Below are positions 1 through 8,031 of a stretch of DNA of 64,000 nt, in pieces (the stretch's first letter is position 1; every line of letters starts with the position of its first letter). Location: assembly GCA_023388055.1 (NCBI GenBank), contig JAEWGW010000026.1, positions 110,390 to 174,389 of the forward strand, given 5' to 3'. The translations under genes were made by a program, and so were the position numbers. Below the pieces are notes generated by a model. The model saw only the letters and a program-made list of their open reading frames with translations, searched no databases and had not been told where the DNA came from. The DNA comes from Bacillota bacterium. GTDB taxonomy: Bacteria; Bacillota; Bacilli; Paenibacillales; NBRC-103111.

Positions 1-126
1 GTGCTGGACGAGCGCCAAGGGCAGCATATTCTCTACTCCATTAATACATCCGTGCTTGAGGAAGTAATGGGCTGGTTTTTGGATATGCTGGGTAAGGAAA
101 ATACAGAGGAAACCAAGGAGGGATAA
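1..126 (+). CDS. C-terminal end of an ArsR/SdpR-like repressor (5' truncated)
   Basis: An open frame runs from the window edge to a TAA at 124-126 and encodes the last 41 residues of a protein. It reads like the end of SdpR-type ArsR-family winged-helix repressors: a beta-wing stretch (RQGQHILYSINTS) followed by an amphipathic helix (VLEEVMGWFLDML). The stop lies 3 bases before the ATG of an SdpI-like membrane protein. SdpR and SdpI form an operon in Bacillus, where SdpR represses the pair and SdpI binds the SDP toxin and relieves repression. The DNA-binding part is outside the window, so the call rests on the tail and on the neighbour. Confidence 0.6.
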   Translation: MLDERQGQHILYSINTSVLEEVMGWFLDMLGKENTEETKEG

Positions 127-129
127 AGG

Positions 130-774
130 ATGAAATGGGACCGGAAGGATTTTATGATGATGCTGATCGGCCTGATTCCGACTATAGCGGCATTAATCAA
201 TTACAATAAGCTGCCGGAGCGAATGGGCACCCACTTTAACGCTTATAATGAAGTGGATGGTATGATGGACCGTCCGGCGGCGATTGCCATGCTCCTTTTT
301 CTGGGGTTGGGCGTACCGCTGATCTTAAAGGTATCCCGCAGGGTGGATCCCAAAAGCGAGAATTATACCAAATTTGAGGGTGTTTATAATCTGCTCCGTT
401 GGGGCATGTCCTTCTTTATGCTGATTATCGGCATGTTCCTGGTTATGTACAATTTGGGCTATGATATGAATGTTCAGATGGTCACAGGCCCGCTTATTGG
501 ACTGCTGTTAATGCTCTTGGGCAATTACATGGGCAAAATCCGGTTTAATTATACCATGGGCATCCGGACCCCCTGGACCCTCGCCAACGAAACCGTCTGG
601 CGCAAAACCCACCGGATGGCAGGCCCTATATGGATGGCTGGAGGGGCTATTCTGGTGGTGAGCGCCTTCTTGCCTGGAAGCTGGACGTTGCCTTTGGTCC
701 TGTCTGCTGTTGCAGTGGTGGTATTGATCCCAGCCGCTTATTCCTACTGGATTCACCGCAACTTGAAGGCTTGA
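130..774 (+). CDS. sdpI: SdpI-family membrane protein (toxin immunity / signalling)
   Basis: The 214-residue protein is almost entirely hydrophobic, with about six membrane segments. The N-terminal part has the DUF1648 pattern (LPERMGTHFNAYNEVDGMMDR, where the signature is the LP..GTHFN..G..D spacing), and the C-terminal part has the SdpI pattern (N-Y-M-G, NYTMGIRTPWTL, W..TH). In Bacillus, SdpI confers immunity to the cannibalism toxin SDP and sequesters SdpR. No sdpABC toxin genes are seen here, so this copy may be an orphan immunity or envelope-stress determinant. It sits 3 bases after the repressor fragment, consistent with an sdpRI operon. Confidence 0.85.
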   Translation: MKWDRKDFMMMLIGLIPTIAALINYNKLPERMGTHFNAYNEVDGMMDRPAAIAMLLFLGLGVPLILKVSRRVDPKSENYTKFEGVYNLLRWGMSFFMLIIGMFLVMYNLGYDMNVQMVTGPLIGLLLMLLGNYMGKIRFNYTMGIRTPWTLANETVWRKTHRMAGPIWMAGGAILVVSAFLPGSWTLPLVLSAVAVVVLIPAAYSYWIHRNLKA

Positions 775-855
775 ATACGTAAGGATGATTCGGCCTGCCA
801 CATTGTGTTATCATAAAAGAATATTGTCATTATGATGTGGGAGGCACCGTGTAAC

Positions 856-1707
856 ATGAAGCTTCTAATGAGTTTGCTTAAAATCGCTTTGCCCCTGATT
901 GTGATCTTTTTCTTGCTGAAGGTCCACATTCTGTTGGGTATTGCCGCGGCCGTAGCCCTTGTGGTCTACACGTTCATCCGCAACAAATCCGCTTTTTTTG
1001 CCTATCTGGGCAACATGAACTACCAGCAGGGCAAGGAGAAGGAAGCGTTAATGTGGTTGAATAAGGCGGCTGCCGAAAAGAACTGCAAGGCCATGCATCT
1101 GCTGGGCTTCAGCTTCCTGCTGCTCCGTCTGGGCAAACTGGAGCGGGCCCAGGAAATTCTGGTGCGGGTGGAGCGTATGTCCTTGGGCAGGGAAGAAAAA
1201 ATGGCTTATCTGACCAACGCCTCGCTGCTGCTATGGAAGCAGGGAAGGCTGGATGAAGCAACAGCCATGCTGGAGGAAGCCCAAGCCGATTATAAGAATA
1301 CTAACCTCTATGGAAGCTTGGGTTACTTTTATATTTTATCCGGAGATTTGGACAAGGCACTGGCCTATAACCAGGAAGCCTTCGACTATAATAACAAAAG
1401 CGCGGTCATTGCAGACAATCTGGGCCAGACCCGGCTGCTCCGCCGCGAATACGAGGAAGCGCAGGCCATTTATGAGGAATTGGCAGGCCAGAAGCCGGCA
1501 TTCCCGGAAGCATACTTTAACTATGGACTGGTACTGGAAGCATTAGGGCGTACGGGGGATGCCATTGAGCAAATGGAGAAGGCGCTGGATTACCCTACCT
1601 CCTTACTCAGCACTGTTACCCATGAGGAGATTAAAGCCAGAATTGCCGAGCTCCGGCAAGAATCCGGAATCACCGGCGATAGCGATACAGATGAGGAACA
1701 AGCATAA
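856..1707 (+). CDS. Membrane-anchored tetratricopeptide-repeat protein
   Basis: This 283-residue protein begins with two closely spaced hydrophobic segments (about residues 3-40), followed by a cytosolic stretch of TPR-type helix pairs. Visible repeats include the units around GNMNYQQGKEKEALMWLNKA, YFYILSGDLDKALAYNQEAF, and FNYGLVLEALGRTGDAIEQM. The last residues are acidic. I chose ATG 856 because GGGAGG at 839-844 is well placed for it; an upstream ATG at 832 would put that site inside the gene. TPR proteins are scaffolds for protein-protein contacts, but nothing indicates the partner. A strong terminator follows directly, so it is probably a single-gene unit or the end of one. Confidence 0.8.
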   Translation: MKLLMSLLKIALPLIVIFFLLKVHILLGIAAAVALVVYTFIRNKSAFFAYLGNMNYQQGKEKEALMWLNKAAAEKNCKAMHLLGFSFLLLRLGKLERAQEILVRVERMSLGREEKMAYLTNASLLLWKQGRLDEATAMLEEAQADYKNTNLYGSLGYFYILSGDLDKALAYNQEAFDYNNKSAVIADNLGQTRLLRREYEEAQAIYEELAGQKPAFPEAYFNYGLVLEALGRTGDAIEQMEKALDYPTSLLSTVTHEEIKARIAELRQESGITGDSDTDEEQA

Positions 1708-1720
1708 CTTATACGGATTT

Positions 1721-1760
1721 AACAGCTCTGCCGAAATCATTCCGGCGGGGCTGTTTTTTT
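1721..1760 (+). terminator. Rho-independent terminator after the TPR gene
   Basis: AACAGC...GCTGTT flanks an inner TGCCG/CGGCG stem with an 8-base loop, followed by seven T residues. It separates the TPR gene from the two-component system. Confidence 0.85.
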
Positions 1761-1834
1761 ATCGGTGGCGGTGGAACAATAGGGAAACATTCTAAGCGGC
1801 GGATGCCGCACATAGCCGGGAGGCGGACAACCGA

Positions 1835-2524
1835 ATGAACCGCCGGATTTTGATCATTGAGGATGAGCAGAAGATTGCAAGAATCTTGGAGCTGGAGCTG
1901 ATTAATGAGGGGTATTTTGTAGAGCTGGCTGCAGACGGCATCGAGGGTTTGGACAGAGCAATCCGGGAGGATTGGAGCTGTATCCTGCTGGATTTGCAAT
2001 TGCCGGGGCAAAGCGGGTTTCAAGTGCTGGAGGGGATCCGGAGCCAGGATTCGAGGACGCCGGTGCTGATTCTGACCGCACGGGAGGCGGTGGAGGATAA
2101 AGTCAGGGGGCTGGACCTGGGTGCCAATGATTACGTCACCAAACCCTTCGACTTTATGGAATTATCCGCAAGGATCCGTTCCCAAATTCGGTCCAGGCTG
2201 AGAGAGGCAACACCTGCGCCGGAGGATCTGCTTAAGGTGGATGCATTAACGGCGGACGTCAAAACCCGACAGGTTCAACGGGAGGGCAAGCTGATCGATT
2301 TAACGCCCAGGGAGTTTGATTTGTTGGCTTATCTGCTCAAGCACAAGGGCCAGCCGGTAGGACGGGAAACGCTGCTGTCCGAGGTATGGGGGTTTGATTT
2401 TGCCGGACAGACCAATCTTGTGGATGTGTATATCCGCTATCTCCGCCAGAAGGTAGACCAGGGCTTCAAGAAAAAGCTGATCGCCACCGTCAGAGGTGTC
2501 GGATACAGCATCCAGGAGCCGTAA
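1835..2524 (+). CDS. OmpR/PhoB-family response regulator
   Basis: The 229-residue protein has an N-terminal receiver domain with the acidic pocket (IIEDE near residues 8-12), the phospho-acceptor D53 in LLDLQLPG and K103 in VTKPF. A C-terminal winged-helix domain follows (TPREFDLLAYLLKHKG, then VYIRYLRQKVD and the ending VRGVGYSI). This is the standard OmpR architecture and length. GGGAGG upstream sets ATG 1835. The histidine kinase gene follows with no gap, so the two form a co-transcribed two-component system. The target genes cannot be read from the sequence. Confidence 0.93.
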   Translation: MNRRILIIEDEQKIARILELELINEGYFVELAADGIEGLDRAIREDWSCILLDLQLPGQSGFQVLEGIRSQDSRTPVLILTAREAVEDKVRGLDLGANDYVTKPFDFMELSARIRSQIRSRLREATPAPEDLLKVDALTADVKTRQVQREGKLIDLTPREFDLLAYLLKHKGQPVGRETLLSEVWGFDFAGQTNLVDVYIRYLRQKVDQGFKKKLIATVRGVGYSIQEP

Positions 2525-3913
2525 GTGATGAAGCTGAAAACGAAAATCCGTATATATACCATTGGCGGATTAGTTTCTATCCTTGTTTTTTTCAGTCTGC
2601 TGATTTATGTATTTTTTGTGCGCTTTAGCACCAACGCCGAAATCAGGCTATTGTGGACCCGGGCCCAGACCATCCTCCGCAAGCCGGAGGTGCGCACCGA
2701 GCAAGCCTGGGAGGAGCCGGAGCTGCTTAGGGAGTTTTTGGGCGACCGGATGATGATCCGTATTATTGACCCGTCCGGCACAGTCCGCTCCCATGTGGAA
2801 AATGACCCCGCGTTGGCTTCTTATACCCCGGTGTACCGGACTGCTTATCATACAAGGGTCGTACCGGTATGGGCAGAGCGGCGAATTTACATCCAGGTGC
2901 CCATTTTGACAGTGAAAAGCAAACGCCAGGTTGGGGTGCTGGAGCTGGGAAAATCCTTTCACCTGGCCCGGGGATATCTGCGGGTTCTGCTGATTACATT
3001 AAGCTCCGGGACGTTAGTGGGCATTCTCGTCGCCATCTTCGCTGCATTTTTTTATGTGAAATGGATTTATAAACCGGTGGAAGCGTTGGCGGAAACCATG
3101 GAGCAGATTGAACAGAGCGGCAGCTTTACCCGGCTGGATCCGGTATTTGCGGAGGGGGATGACGAGTTCGGCCGGCTTGGCGGCACCTTTAACCGCATGA
3201 TGGACAGGCTGGAGGAGAATTACCGGCGGCAGCGGCATTTTGTGGAGGATGCCTCCCATGAGCTGCGCACTCCCCTGACTGTGATTCAAAGTTATGCCGG
3301 TATGCTTCAACGTTGGGGCAGCGAAAATCCCGTCATCCGGAAGGAGGCGGTAGACGCTATCCAAACGGAGGCGGACAGACTGAAGGAACTGGTGGAAGGG
3401 CTTCTCCAGTCTGCCGACAGTCAGGAAAACCAGCCGGATACCCCTTACACGGAGGTGGATCTGCTGGAGCTTGCCGGCAAAACAGCGGAGGAGCTGAGTC
3501 TGTCCTTCCAACGGGAAATTGCTCTCCACACGGAACCGGACGCCCATTTCCTGGTGCTTGGCAACGGGAAGCGGCTGAAGCAAATGCTGATTAATCTGCT
3601 GGATAATGCCATTAAATACAGCGGGCTGCCGGTGGAGATCCGTGTGGAGCGTGACGGCATGTGGGTGGTCCTTCATATTACGGATCAGGGTGAAGGTATT
3701 GAGCCGCGCCATCTTCCCCGGATTTTCGAGCGGTTCTACCGGGTGGATGAAGCCAGAACCCGCAGGACCGGCGGCAGCGGATTAGGGTTGTCCATTGTGG
3801 AACAAATTGTGAAGGAGCATGGGGGGACTGTGGAGCTGGCAAGCAGCTGGGGGACAGGAACCACGGTCACTGTGAAGCTGCCGTCATATATGCAGGAAGA
3901 CCACCCCGAATAG
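2525..3913 (+). CDS. Membrane sensor histidine kinase
   Basis: This 462-residue kinase has one membrane helix at about 10-33, an extracytoplasmic sensor region (about 34-154), a second helix at about 155-180, a HAMP linker, and a DHp domain with the phospho-acceptor H245 in the H-box SHELRTPL. An HATPase domain follows with N-box (LINLLDNAIKYS), G1 (DQGEGI), F-box (FERFYRVDEAR) and G2 (GSGLGLSIV). It starts directly after the regulator stop. The start may be GTG 2525 or ATG 2528, and AGGAG at 2514-2518 suits either. The resemblance is to ArlS/CssS-type kinases, but the ligand is unknown. Confidence 0.92.
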   Translation: MMKLKTKIRIYTIGGLVSILVFFSLLIYVFFVRFSTNAEIRLLWTRAQTILRKPEVRTEQAWEEPELLREFLGDRMMIRIIDPSGTVRSHVENDPALASYTPVYRTAYHTRVVPVWAERRIYIQVPILTVKSKRQVGVLELGKSFHLARGYLRVLLITLSSGTLVGILVAIFAAFFYVKWIYKPVEALAETMEQIEQSGSFTRLDPVFAEGDDEFGRLGGTFNRMMDRLEENYRRQRHFVEDASHELRTPLTVIQSYAGMLQRWGSENPVIRKEAVDAIQTEADRLKELVEGLLQSADSQENQPDTPYTEVDLLELAGKTAEELSLSFQREIALHTEPDAHFLVLGNGKRLKQMLINLLDNAIKYSGLPVEIRVERDGMWVVLHITDQGEGIEPRHLPRIFERFYRVDEARTRRTGGSGLGLSIVEQIVKEHGGTVELASSWGTGTTVTVKLPSYMQEDHPE

Positions 3914-3920
3914 GGTGGTC
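3899..3920. terminator. Short hairpin between convergent genes
   Basis: GACCACCC and GGGTGGTC form a perfect 8-bp stem around the kinase stop codon. The following T-tract is weak, so termination in either direction is only plausible. Confidence 0.45.
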
Positions 3921-3933
3921 TTATGTGGTGTGC

Positions 3934-4467
3934 TTAAAGGACGCGGCGTGCAGTGATATAGTGGGAGCTCCACCAGGAGGAATTCAGGCTGGAGTATTTC
4001 ACGCCGCCTGCACCGTAGGTATGAAGGATTTGACCGTTACCGGCATAAATCCCCACATGGGCTACCTTACCCCCGGATTTGCTGGTGGAGAAGAACACCA
4101 GGTCACCTTTGCGGAGATTGCTTTTGGAAACGTAAGTGCCTACCTTAGCCTGGTCGCGGGATGCCCGCGGCAGAGAAATGCCTACTTTTTTATAGACAAA
4201 TTGGGTAAAGGACGAGCAGTCAAATGTTGAGGTGACGCCGGACGGCGATCCGAACTTATACGGAGTGCCGAGGTAACGTCCGCCGATGGAAATGACGCTG
4301 TCAGCTTTGGTGGCCGAAATGGAGGCAACCGCTTCCGTCTCCATTGTCGCGGAGCTGGTGGCTGCCGATGCATGGGACGGATGTGCCAAGCCAAGGCCTG
4401 TCCAGGCAAGAGCCGCGCTGAGTCCAATAACAGCCAATGGCCGGAGAATGCGAGTACGTATAGTCAT
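3934..4467 (-). CDS. Secreted NlpC/P60 cell-wall hydrolase
   Basis: The 177-residue protein has a signal peptide (basic n-region, hydrophobic stretch at 9-26, likely cleavage near AHPSHASAA) and a single NlpC/P60 domain. Catalytic residues are visible: C84 in STFDCSSFTQ, H137 in KVAHVGIY and a third polar residue at H149 (ILHTYG). NlpC/P60 enzymes cleave D-gamma-Glu-meso-Dpm bonds in peptidoglycan. There is no SH3 or LysM anchor, so it is a minimal secreted domain. AGGAGG lies just upstream of the ATG at 4467. It converges with the sensor kinase and is divergent from the next gene. Confidence 0.9.
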   Translation of the reverse strand: MTIRTRILRPLAVIGLSAALAWTGLGLAHPSHASAATSSATMETEAVASISATKADSVISIGGRYLGTPYKFGSPSGVTSTFDCSSFTQFVYKKVGISLPRASRDQAKVGTYVSKSNLRKGDLVFFSTSKSGGKVAHVGIYAGNGQILHTYGAGGVKYSSLNSSWWSSHYITARRVL

Positions 4468-4786
4468 GATGATACCTCCTGTAAAAAGGGATTTTTGCCC
4501 GGCAGCCGGGGTTGTGGGAGATCTCCATGGATGGGAATGTAAGCGATATACTGCCTTGGCTTACCGGGCTAACGCCAGTATAACAGAACTAAAAATGGTT
4601 GAATTTGGCACAAACGCAGCAAACCCGCGCAATATCTGGAATAGAAAGCGTTTATTAGAATCTCATGAGAATTTCCGCGTCAAAATGTCTTGACATTTGC
4701 CCCGTCTACGCTTGTGCCCATTTTCTCCTTCCTGCATAAAGTGAAGAAGAAGATTGGTATGACTTAGAACGGAAGGGACGGAGCAT
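4468..4786. other. 319-bp divergent intergenic region
   Basis: This segment separates the NlpC/P60 gene from the aminotransferase-fold gene. It holds AGGAGG (on the minus strand, near 4475) for the hydrolase. A minus-strand TATACT at 4578-4583 could be a -10 element but has no good -35 partner. An imperfect palindrome centred on TCTCATGAGA lies near 4660-4670. I found no ORF and recognised no riboswitch family in it. Confidence 0.5.
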
Positions 4787-6397
4787 ATGCCAAACACAGA
4801 CGGGATACCGGACGGGTTACAGGATGAAGCGGCCGCTTTTGCCGCTGTCAGGCGGAATATCATCGGTGGAGAACGGATGATCCGCACACCCGACGGACCC
4901 CGAAACATGATATACGCAGACTGGTGCGCAAGCGGAAGGCTCTATGGGCCCATCGAGGAATATATGGAACGTTACATAGGGCCGCTGGTCGGCAATACCC
5001 ATACGGATTCCAACGCTACCGGGGCATCGATGACCATGGCTTACTCCCTGGCGGGAAGCATCATTAAGCGTCATGTTCATGCTTCTTCACGGGATGTGCT
5101 TATGTTCTGCGGCACGGGTATGACAGGGGCGGTGAACAAGCTTCAGCGGCTCCTGCAAATCCGCGCCCCCAAAGGGCTGCAGGACCGGCTATGCCTATCG
5201 GCGGCGGAGCGTCCGGTTATCTTCATTACTCATATGGAGCATCATTCCAACCATATTTCCTGGCTGGAAACTACCGGGGAGGTGGTAATGGTCCCCCCGG
5301 ATGAGAACGGCTTGGTCAGCCCCGCGGTGCTGGATTGCGCTGTATCGTGTTATGCGGACCGGCCCTTGAAAATTGGAGCGTTCACCGCCTGCTCCAATGT
5401 GACGGGGCTGATGACGCCCATTGCGGAGCTGGCAGCTGTGATGCACCGTCATGGGGGGCTGGCCTTCGCAGATTACAGCGCGTCTGCGCCGTATGTGGAC
5501 ATGGATATGCATCCGCCGCTTCCCGGAGGGTGGCTGGATGCGCTGTATTTTTCACCGCATAAATTTCTGGGAGGCCCTGGCACCAGCGGTGTGCTGGTTA
5601 TGGCCGGGAGGCTTCTGGGCAGCCCTGTACCGGATGAACCCGGCGGCGGGACGGTGATGTGGACGGACCCATGGGGGAAACGGACCTATCTGGGGAACGC
5701 GGAGGAGCGTGAGGATGGGGGGACACCGGGGTTTTTACAGGCAGTGCGTACGGCGTTATGTATTAAGCTGAAGGAGGAAATGGGAACAGCCGCTATGCTC
5801 AGAAGAGAAAACCGGCTGTTGGAGGTACTGTGGCCGTATCTGGACAGCTGCCCGGGCATCCATGTGCTGGAGCGAGAGCACCGCCGCAGGCTTGGCATTG
5901 TTTCTTTTCATATAGAAGGATTGCATTACAAGCTGGTGACACGGCTCTTAAACGACAGGTTCGGGATCCAGGCCCGGGGCGGATGCTCCTGTTCAGGGAG
6001 CTACGGTCATTACCTGTACGGAATTGGACCGGATGCGTCGGATTACATCCATCATCAGATTTTGAACGGGAATTTGGAATGGAAGCCGGGGTGGGTGCGA
6101 GTTTCCCTTCACCCGGCTATGTCGGAGGAGGAGGTCGCGAACATTGGCCGCGCGGTCCGGGACATTGCCCGGCACGGCCGTGTTTGGGGGGAGGCGTACC
6201 GGTTGGACCGGGATACAGGGGAGGTTATTCATACGGGCGGCGGGCATGCGGCGGAGTGGGACACTCCCGATGAGCTGGAGGCGGAGTGGCAGGGTTTACT
6301 GCAGCAGTCCCTCCAGCTCACCCACCTGGAGAATGTCCACCGTGGTATCGTCGAAGGCGATCCAGCCCTGATCCCGCATGTAGCACAATTCACGTGA
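4787..6397 (+). CDS. Class-V aminotransferase-fold PLP enzyme (cysteine desulfurase-like)
   Basis: This 536-residue fold-type I PLP enzyme resembles SufS/NifS-type proteins. It shows the substrate/PLP elements EHHSN (151-155), FADYSAS with D229, and the Schiff-base lysine K259 in SPHKFLGG. A Cys-rich GGCSCSGSYGH stretch lies in the usual position of the desulfurase catalytic loop. It is much longer than SufS (about 400 residues) because of insertions and a C-terminal extension. No sulfur acceptor or Fe-S scaffold gene is adjacent, so the substrate is open (cysteine desulfurase, kynureninase-like or selenocysteine lyase-like). The last 34 codons overlap the convergent Crp/Fnr gene. Confidence 0.8.
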   Translation: MPNTDGIPDGLQDEAAAFAAVRRNIIGGERMIRTPDGPRNMIYADWCASGRLYGPIEEYMERYIGPLVGNTHTDSNATGASMTMAYSLAGSIIKRHVHASSRDVLMFCGTGMTGAVNKLQRLLQIRAPKGLQDRLCLSAAERPVIFITHMEHHSNHISWLETTGEVVMVPPDENGLVSPAVLDCAVSCYADRPLKIGAFTACSNVTGLMTPIAELAAVMHRHGGLAFADYSASAPYVDMDMHPPLPGGWLDALYFSPHKFLGGPGTSGVLVMAGRLLGSPVPDEPGGGTVMWTDPWGKRTYLGNAEEREDGGTPGFLQAVRTALCIKLKEEMGTAAMLRRENRLLEVLWPYLDSCPGIHVLEREHRRRLGIVSFHIEGLHYKLVTRLLNDRFGIQARGGCSCSGSYGHYLYGIGPDASDYIHHQILNGNLEWKPGWVRVSLHPAMSEEEVANIGRAVRDIARHGRVWGEAYRLDRDTGEVIHTGGGHAAEWDTPDELEAEWQGLLQQSLQLTHLENVHRGIVEGDPALIPHVAQFT

Positions 6398-6973
6398 CAG
6401 GGAAGGTCTGGCGCTGTTCAGATGCTCGGCCCATACCCTTTTATTGAACGGAATGCGGATGCGTTCCGTTTTTTGCTGTTTCATTTCCTTGATCAGGAAG
6501 TGGGCAATCCGCTGGCGGAGTGTGCCCAGAGAAAGAATTTCAATCCGCTGGTTCAACAAAATAAGCCGTTCAGACATGTTCTGCATAAACAGCGCCATAA
6601 TTTCTGTATCCAGAGCGAATAAGGCCAGCAGCTCTTTTTTGGTAAACATGAGGACATTGGCGGATTCGGCGGCAATCACGGTTGCCGGGTAGGTATTGGT
6701 CTTGGAGAAAATCACCGCTTCCCCGACGGTGCTGCCTGTGGAAAACCGGGATACGGTCATCACCTTGCCCGTGGAATACATTTTCTGGACCTCCACGATG
6801 CCGCTAATGACAATGCCCATCCGTTCAGCTGGCTCTCCCTCTCTGACAATATGCTCATTGCGGGAATAATTGCGGAGGGTGGGGTTTATTTTGGCCAATA
6901 TGGCGGTGATCTCCTGCTCCGTTTTGTTCCGGAACAGCATATTCTTCTTGAGGGCTTCGGCAAGTTCGTTCAT
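6296..6973 (-). CDS. Crp/Fnr-family transcriptional regulator
   Basis: The 225-residue protein has a cyclic-nucleotide-binding-like beta-roll (about 15-130), a long dimerisation helix (MSERLILLNQRIEILSLG) and a C-terminal Crp-type helix-turn-helix with recognition-helix region SARPSLSRELCYMRD. It contains only one cysteine, in the HTH, so it cannot ligate an FNR-type [4Fe-4S] cluster through cysteines; a haem- or NO-sensing HcpR-like role is possible. It is divergent from the ferredoxin-hcp operon, and a palindrome sits at an activator position between them. The start at 6973 is supported by AGAGGTG; a longer upstream reading is not. Confidence 0.9.
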   Translation of the reverse strand: MNELAEALKKNMLFRNKTEQEITAILAKINPTLRNYSRNEHIVREGEPAERMGIVISGIVEVQKMYSTGKVMTVSRFSTGSTVGEAVIFSKTNTYPATVIAAESANVLMFTKKELLALFALDTEIMALFMQNMSERLILLNQRIEILSLGTLRQRIAHFLIKEMKQQKTERIRIPFNKRVWAEHLNSARPSLSRELCYMRDQGWIAFDDTTVDILQVGELEGLLQ

Positions 6974-7003
6974 AAATGTGACACCTCTGTGACAAGAATG
7001 TGC

Positions 7004-7021
7004 CGGTAACATCCGTTACCG
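7004..7021. promoter_or_regulatory. Crp/Fnr-type operator centred at -41.5
   Basis: CGGTAAC-N4-GTTACCG is a perfect 7-4-7 inverted repeat. Its centre (7012/7013) lies exactly 41.5 bases before the start site predicted from the TATACT at 7042-7047. That is the classical class II activator position of Crp/Fnr proteins, and the regulator gene is adjacent. Confidence 0.7.
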
Positions 7022-7041
7022 TTTATTTAGACTCAGTCTAC

Positions 7042-7047
7042 TATACT
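7042..7047 (+). promoter_or_regulatory. -10 element of the ferredoxin-hcp promoter
   Basis: TATACT is a good sigma-A -10 hexamer, giving a predicted start near 7054. The -35 position has no TTGACA-like sequence, consistent with an activator-dependent promoter. Confidence 0.6.
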
Positions 7048-7119
7048 AAATGTAATAAAAGCAACGACAAGATGTCTGCCGGACCGGGCGGGCAGATTCC
7101 CGGAAAGGGTGAACGGACA

Positions 7120-7968
7120 ATGAAACGGAGTATTATCCATATCCATGAAGAATTGTGTAACGGCTGCGCATTATGTGTGGATGCCTGTCACGAAGGCGCG
7201 ATTGAAATTGTGAATGGCAAGGCGGTACTGATCAGCGATATGTATTGTGACGGTCTGGGGGCATGTCTTCCCAATTGCCCGACGGGCGCCATTGAGATTC
7301 TCGAGCGTGAAGCGGAAGCCTTCGATGAGGCTGCGGTGGAAGAGCGGATGGCCCAGCTCAAGCGGGAGCAAATGCTGAAGCAGGCAAACAGCGGACACAC
7401 TCATGGGGGAGGCCACCATGGACACGGCGGGCATCATGATCATCACCATGGTCAACAAAACAACCAAGGATTGCAGCATGGACATCATGGTATGGGCGGA
7501 TGTCCGGGATCTATGGCCAGGAAGATTGAACGGCCTGCCATGGCTTCGGCTCCTGTACAGGAACCGCCCAAGGCTGCTCCGATAGAGAGCGGGGCTCCGG
7601 CATCCGAGCTGCAGCAATGGCCGGTGCAAATTACCCTGGTGAACCCGTCGGCGTCGTTCTTCCAGGATGCCCACCTGCTGGTGGCAGCGGACTGCACCGC
7701 ATTCGCGTATGCCAAGTTCCACCAGGACTTCATCCGCGGCAGAATTACCGTGATCGGCTGTCCCAAGCTGGATGACAATGCCTTCTATGCCGAGAAGCTG
7801 GCGGTTATTCTCAAGCAGAACAACATCCAAAGCATCACGGTGGTCCGTATGTCTGTTCCTTGCTGCGGCGGCATTGTGCAAGCGGTGAAGCAGGCGATGC
7901 TCTCGAGCCAGACGATTGTGCCTTACCGGGAAGTGACTGTCGGCATCGACGGCCAACTCATTTCGTAG
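7120..7968 (+). CDS. 4Fe-4S dicluster protein with His-rich linker, hcp-associated
   Basis: This is a 282-residue protein of the family often encoded next to hcp. Residues 8-60 form a ferredoxin-like domain: the first cluster motif is C13-x2-C16-x2-C19-x3-C23, the second is C43-x5-C49-x3-C53-P, which lacks the usual second cysteine. Residues 93-123 are extremely His-rich, a likely metal-binding linker. The C-terminal domain (about 160-282) carries AADC, IGCPKLDD and VPCCGG motifs. It probably donates electrons to Hcp or protects it. The start at 7120 follows GGAAAGGGTG; an upstream ATG at 7000 lies within the operator region and is not used. Confidence 0.85.
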   Translation: MKRSIIHIHEELCNGCALCVDACHEGAIEIVNGKAVLISDMYCDGLGACLPNCPTGAIEILEREAEAFDEAAVEERMAQLKREQMLKQANSGHTHGGGHHGHGGHHDHHHGQQNNQGLQHGHHGMGGCPGSMARKIERPAMASAPVQEPPKAAPIESGAPASELQQWPVQITLVNPSASFFQDAHLLVAADCTAFAYAKFHQDFIRGRITVIGCPKLDDNAFYAEKLAVILKQNNIQSITVVRMSVPCCGGIVQAVKQAMLSSQTIVPYREVTVGIDGQLIS

Positions 7969-8031
7969 CAATCCCCCTAAATACGATGCACGTGAAAGAA
8001 AAAATAGATAGATTTTGAGAGGAGCAGGAAA

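Noticed and set aside
4468..4786. Possible c-di-AMP (ydaO) riboswitch upstream of the NlpC/P60 gene
   Set aside because: Cell-wall hydrolases often carry one, but I could not find the family's conserved GC-rich and pseudoknot segments on the minus strand.
7000..7119. N-terminal extension of the hcp-associated ferredoxin from ATG 7000
   Set aside because: It would place the start upstream of the predicted transcription start and over the operator; the ATG at 7120 has a good ribosome binding site and begins at the conserved domain.
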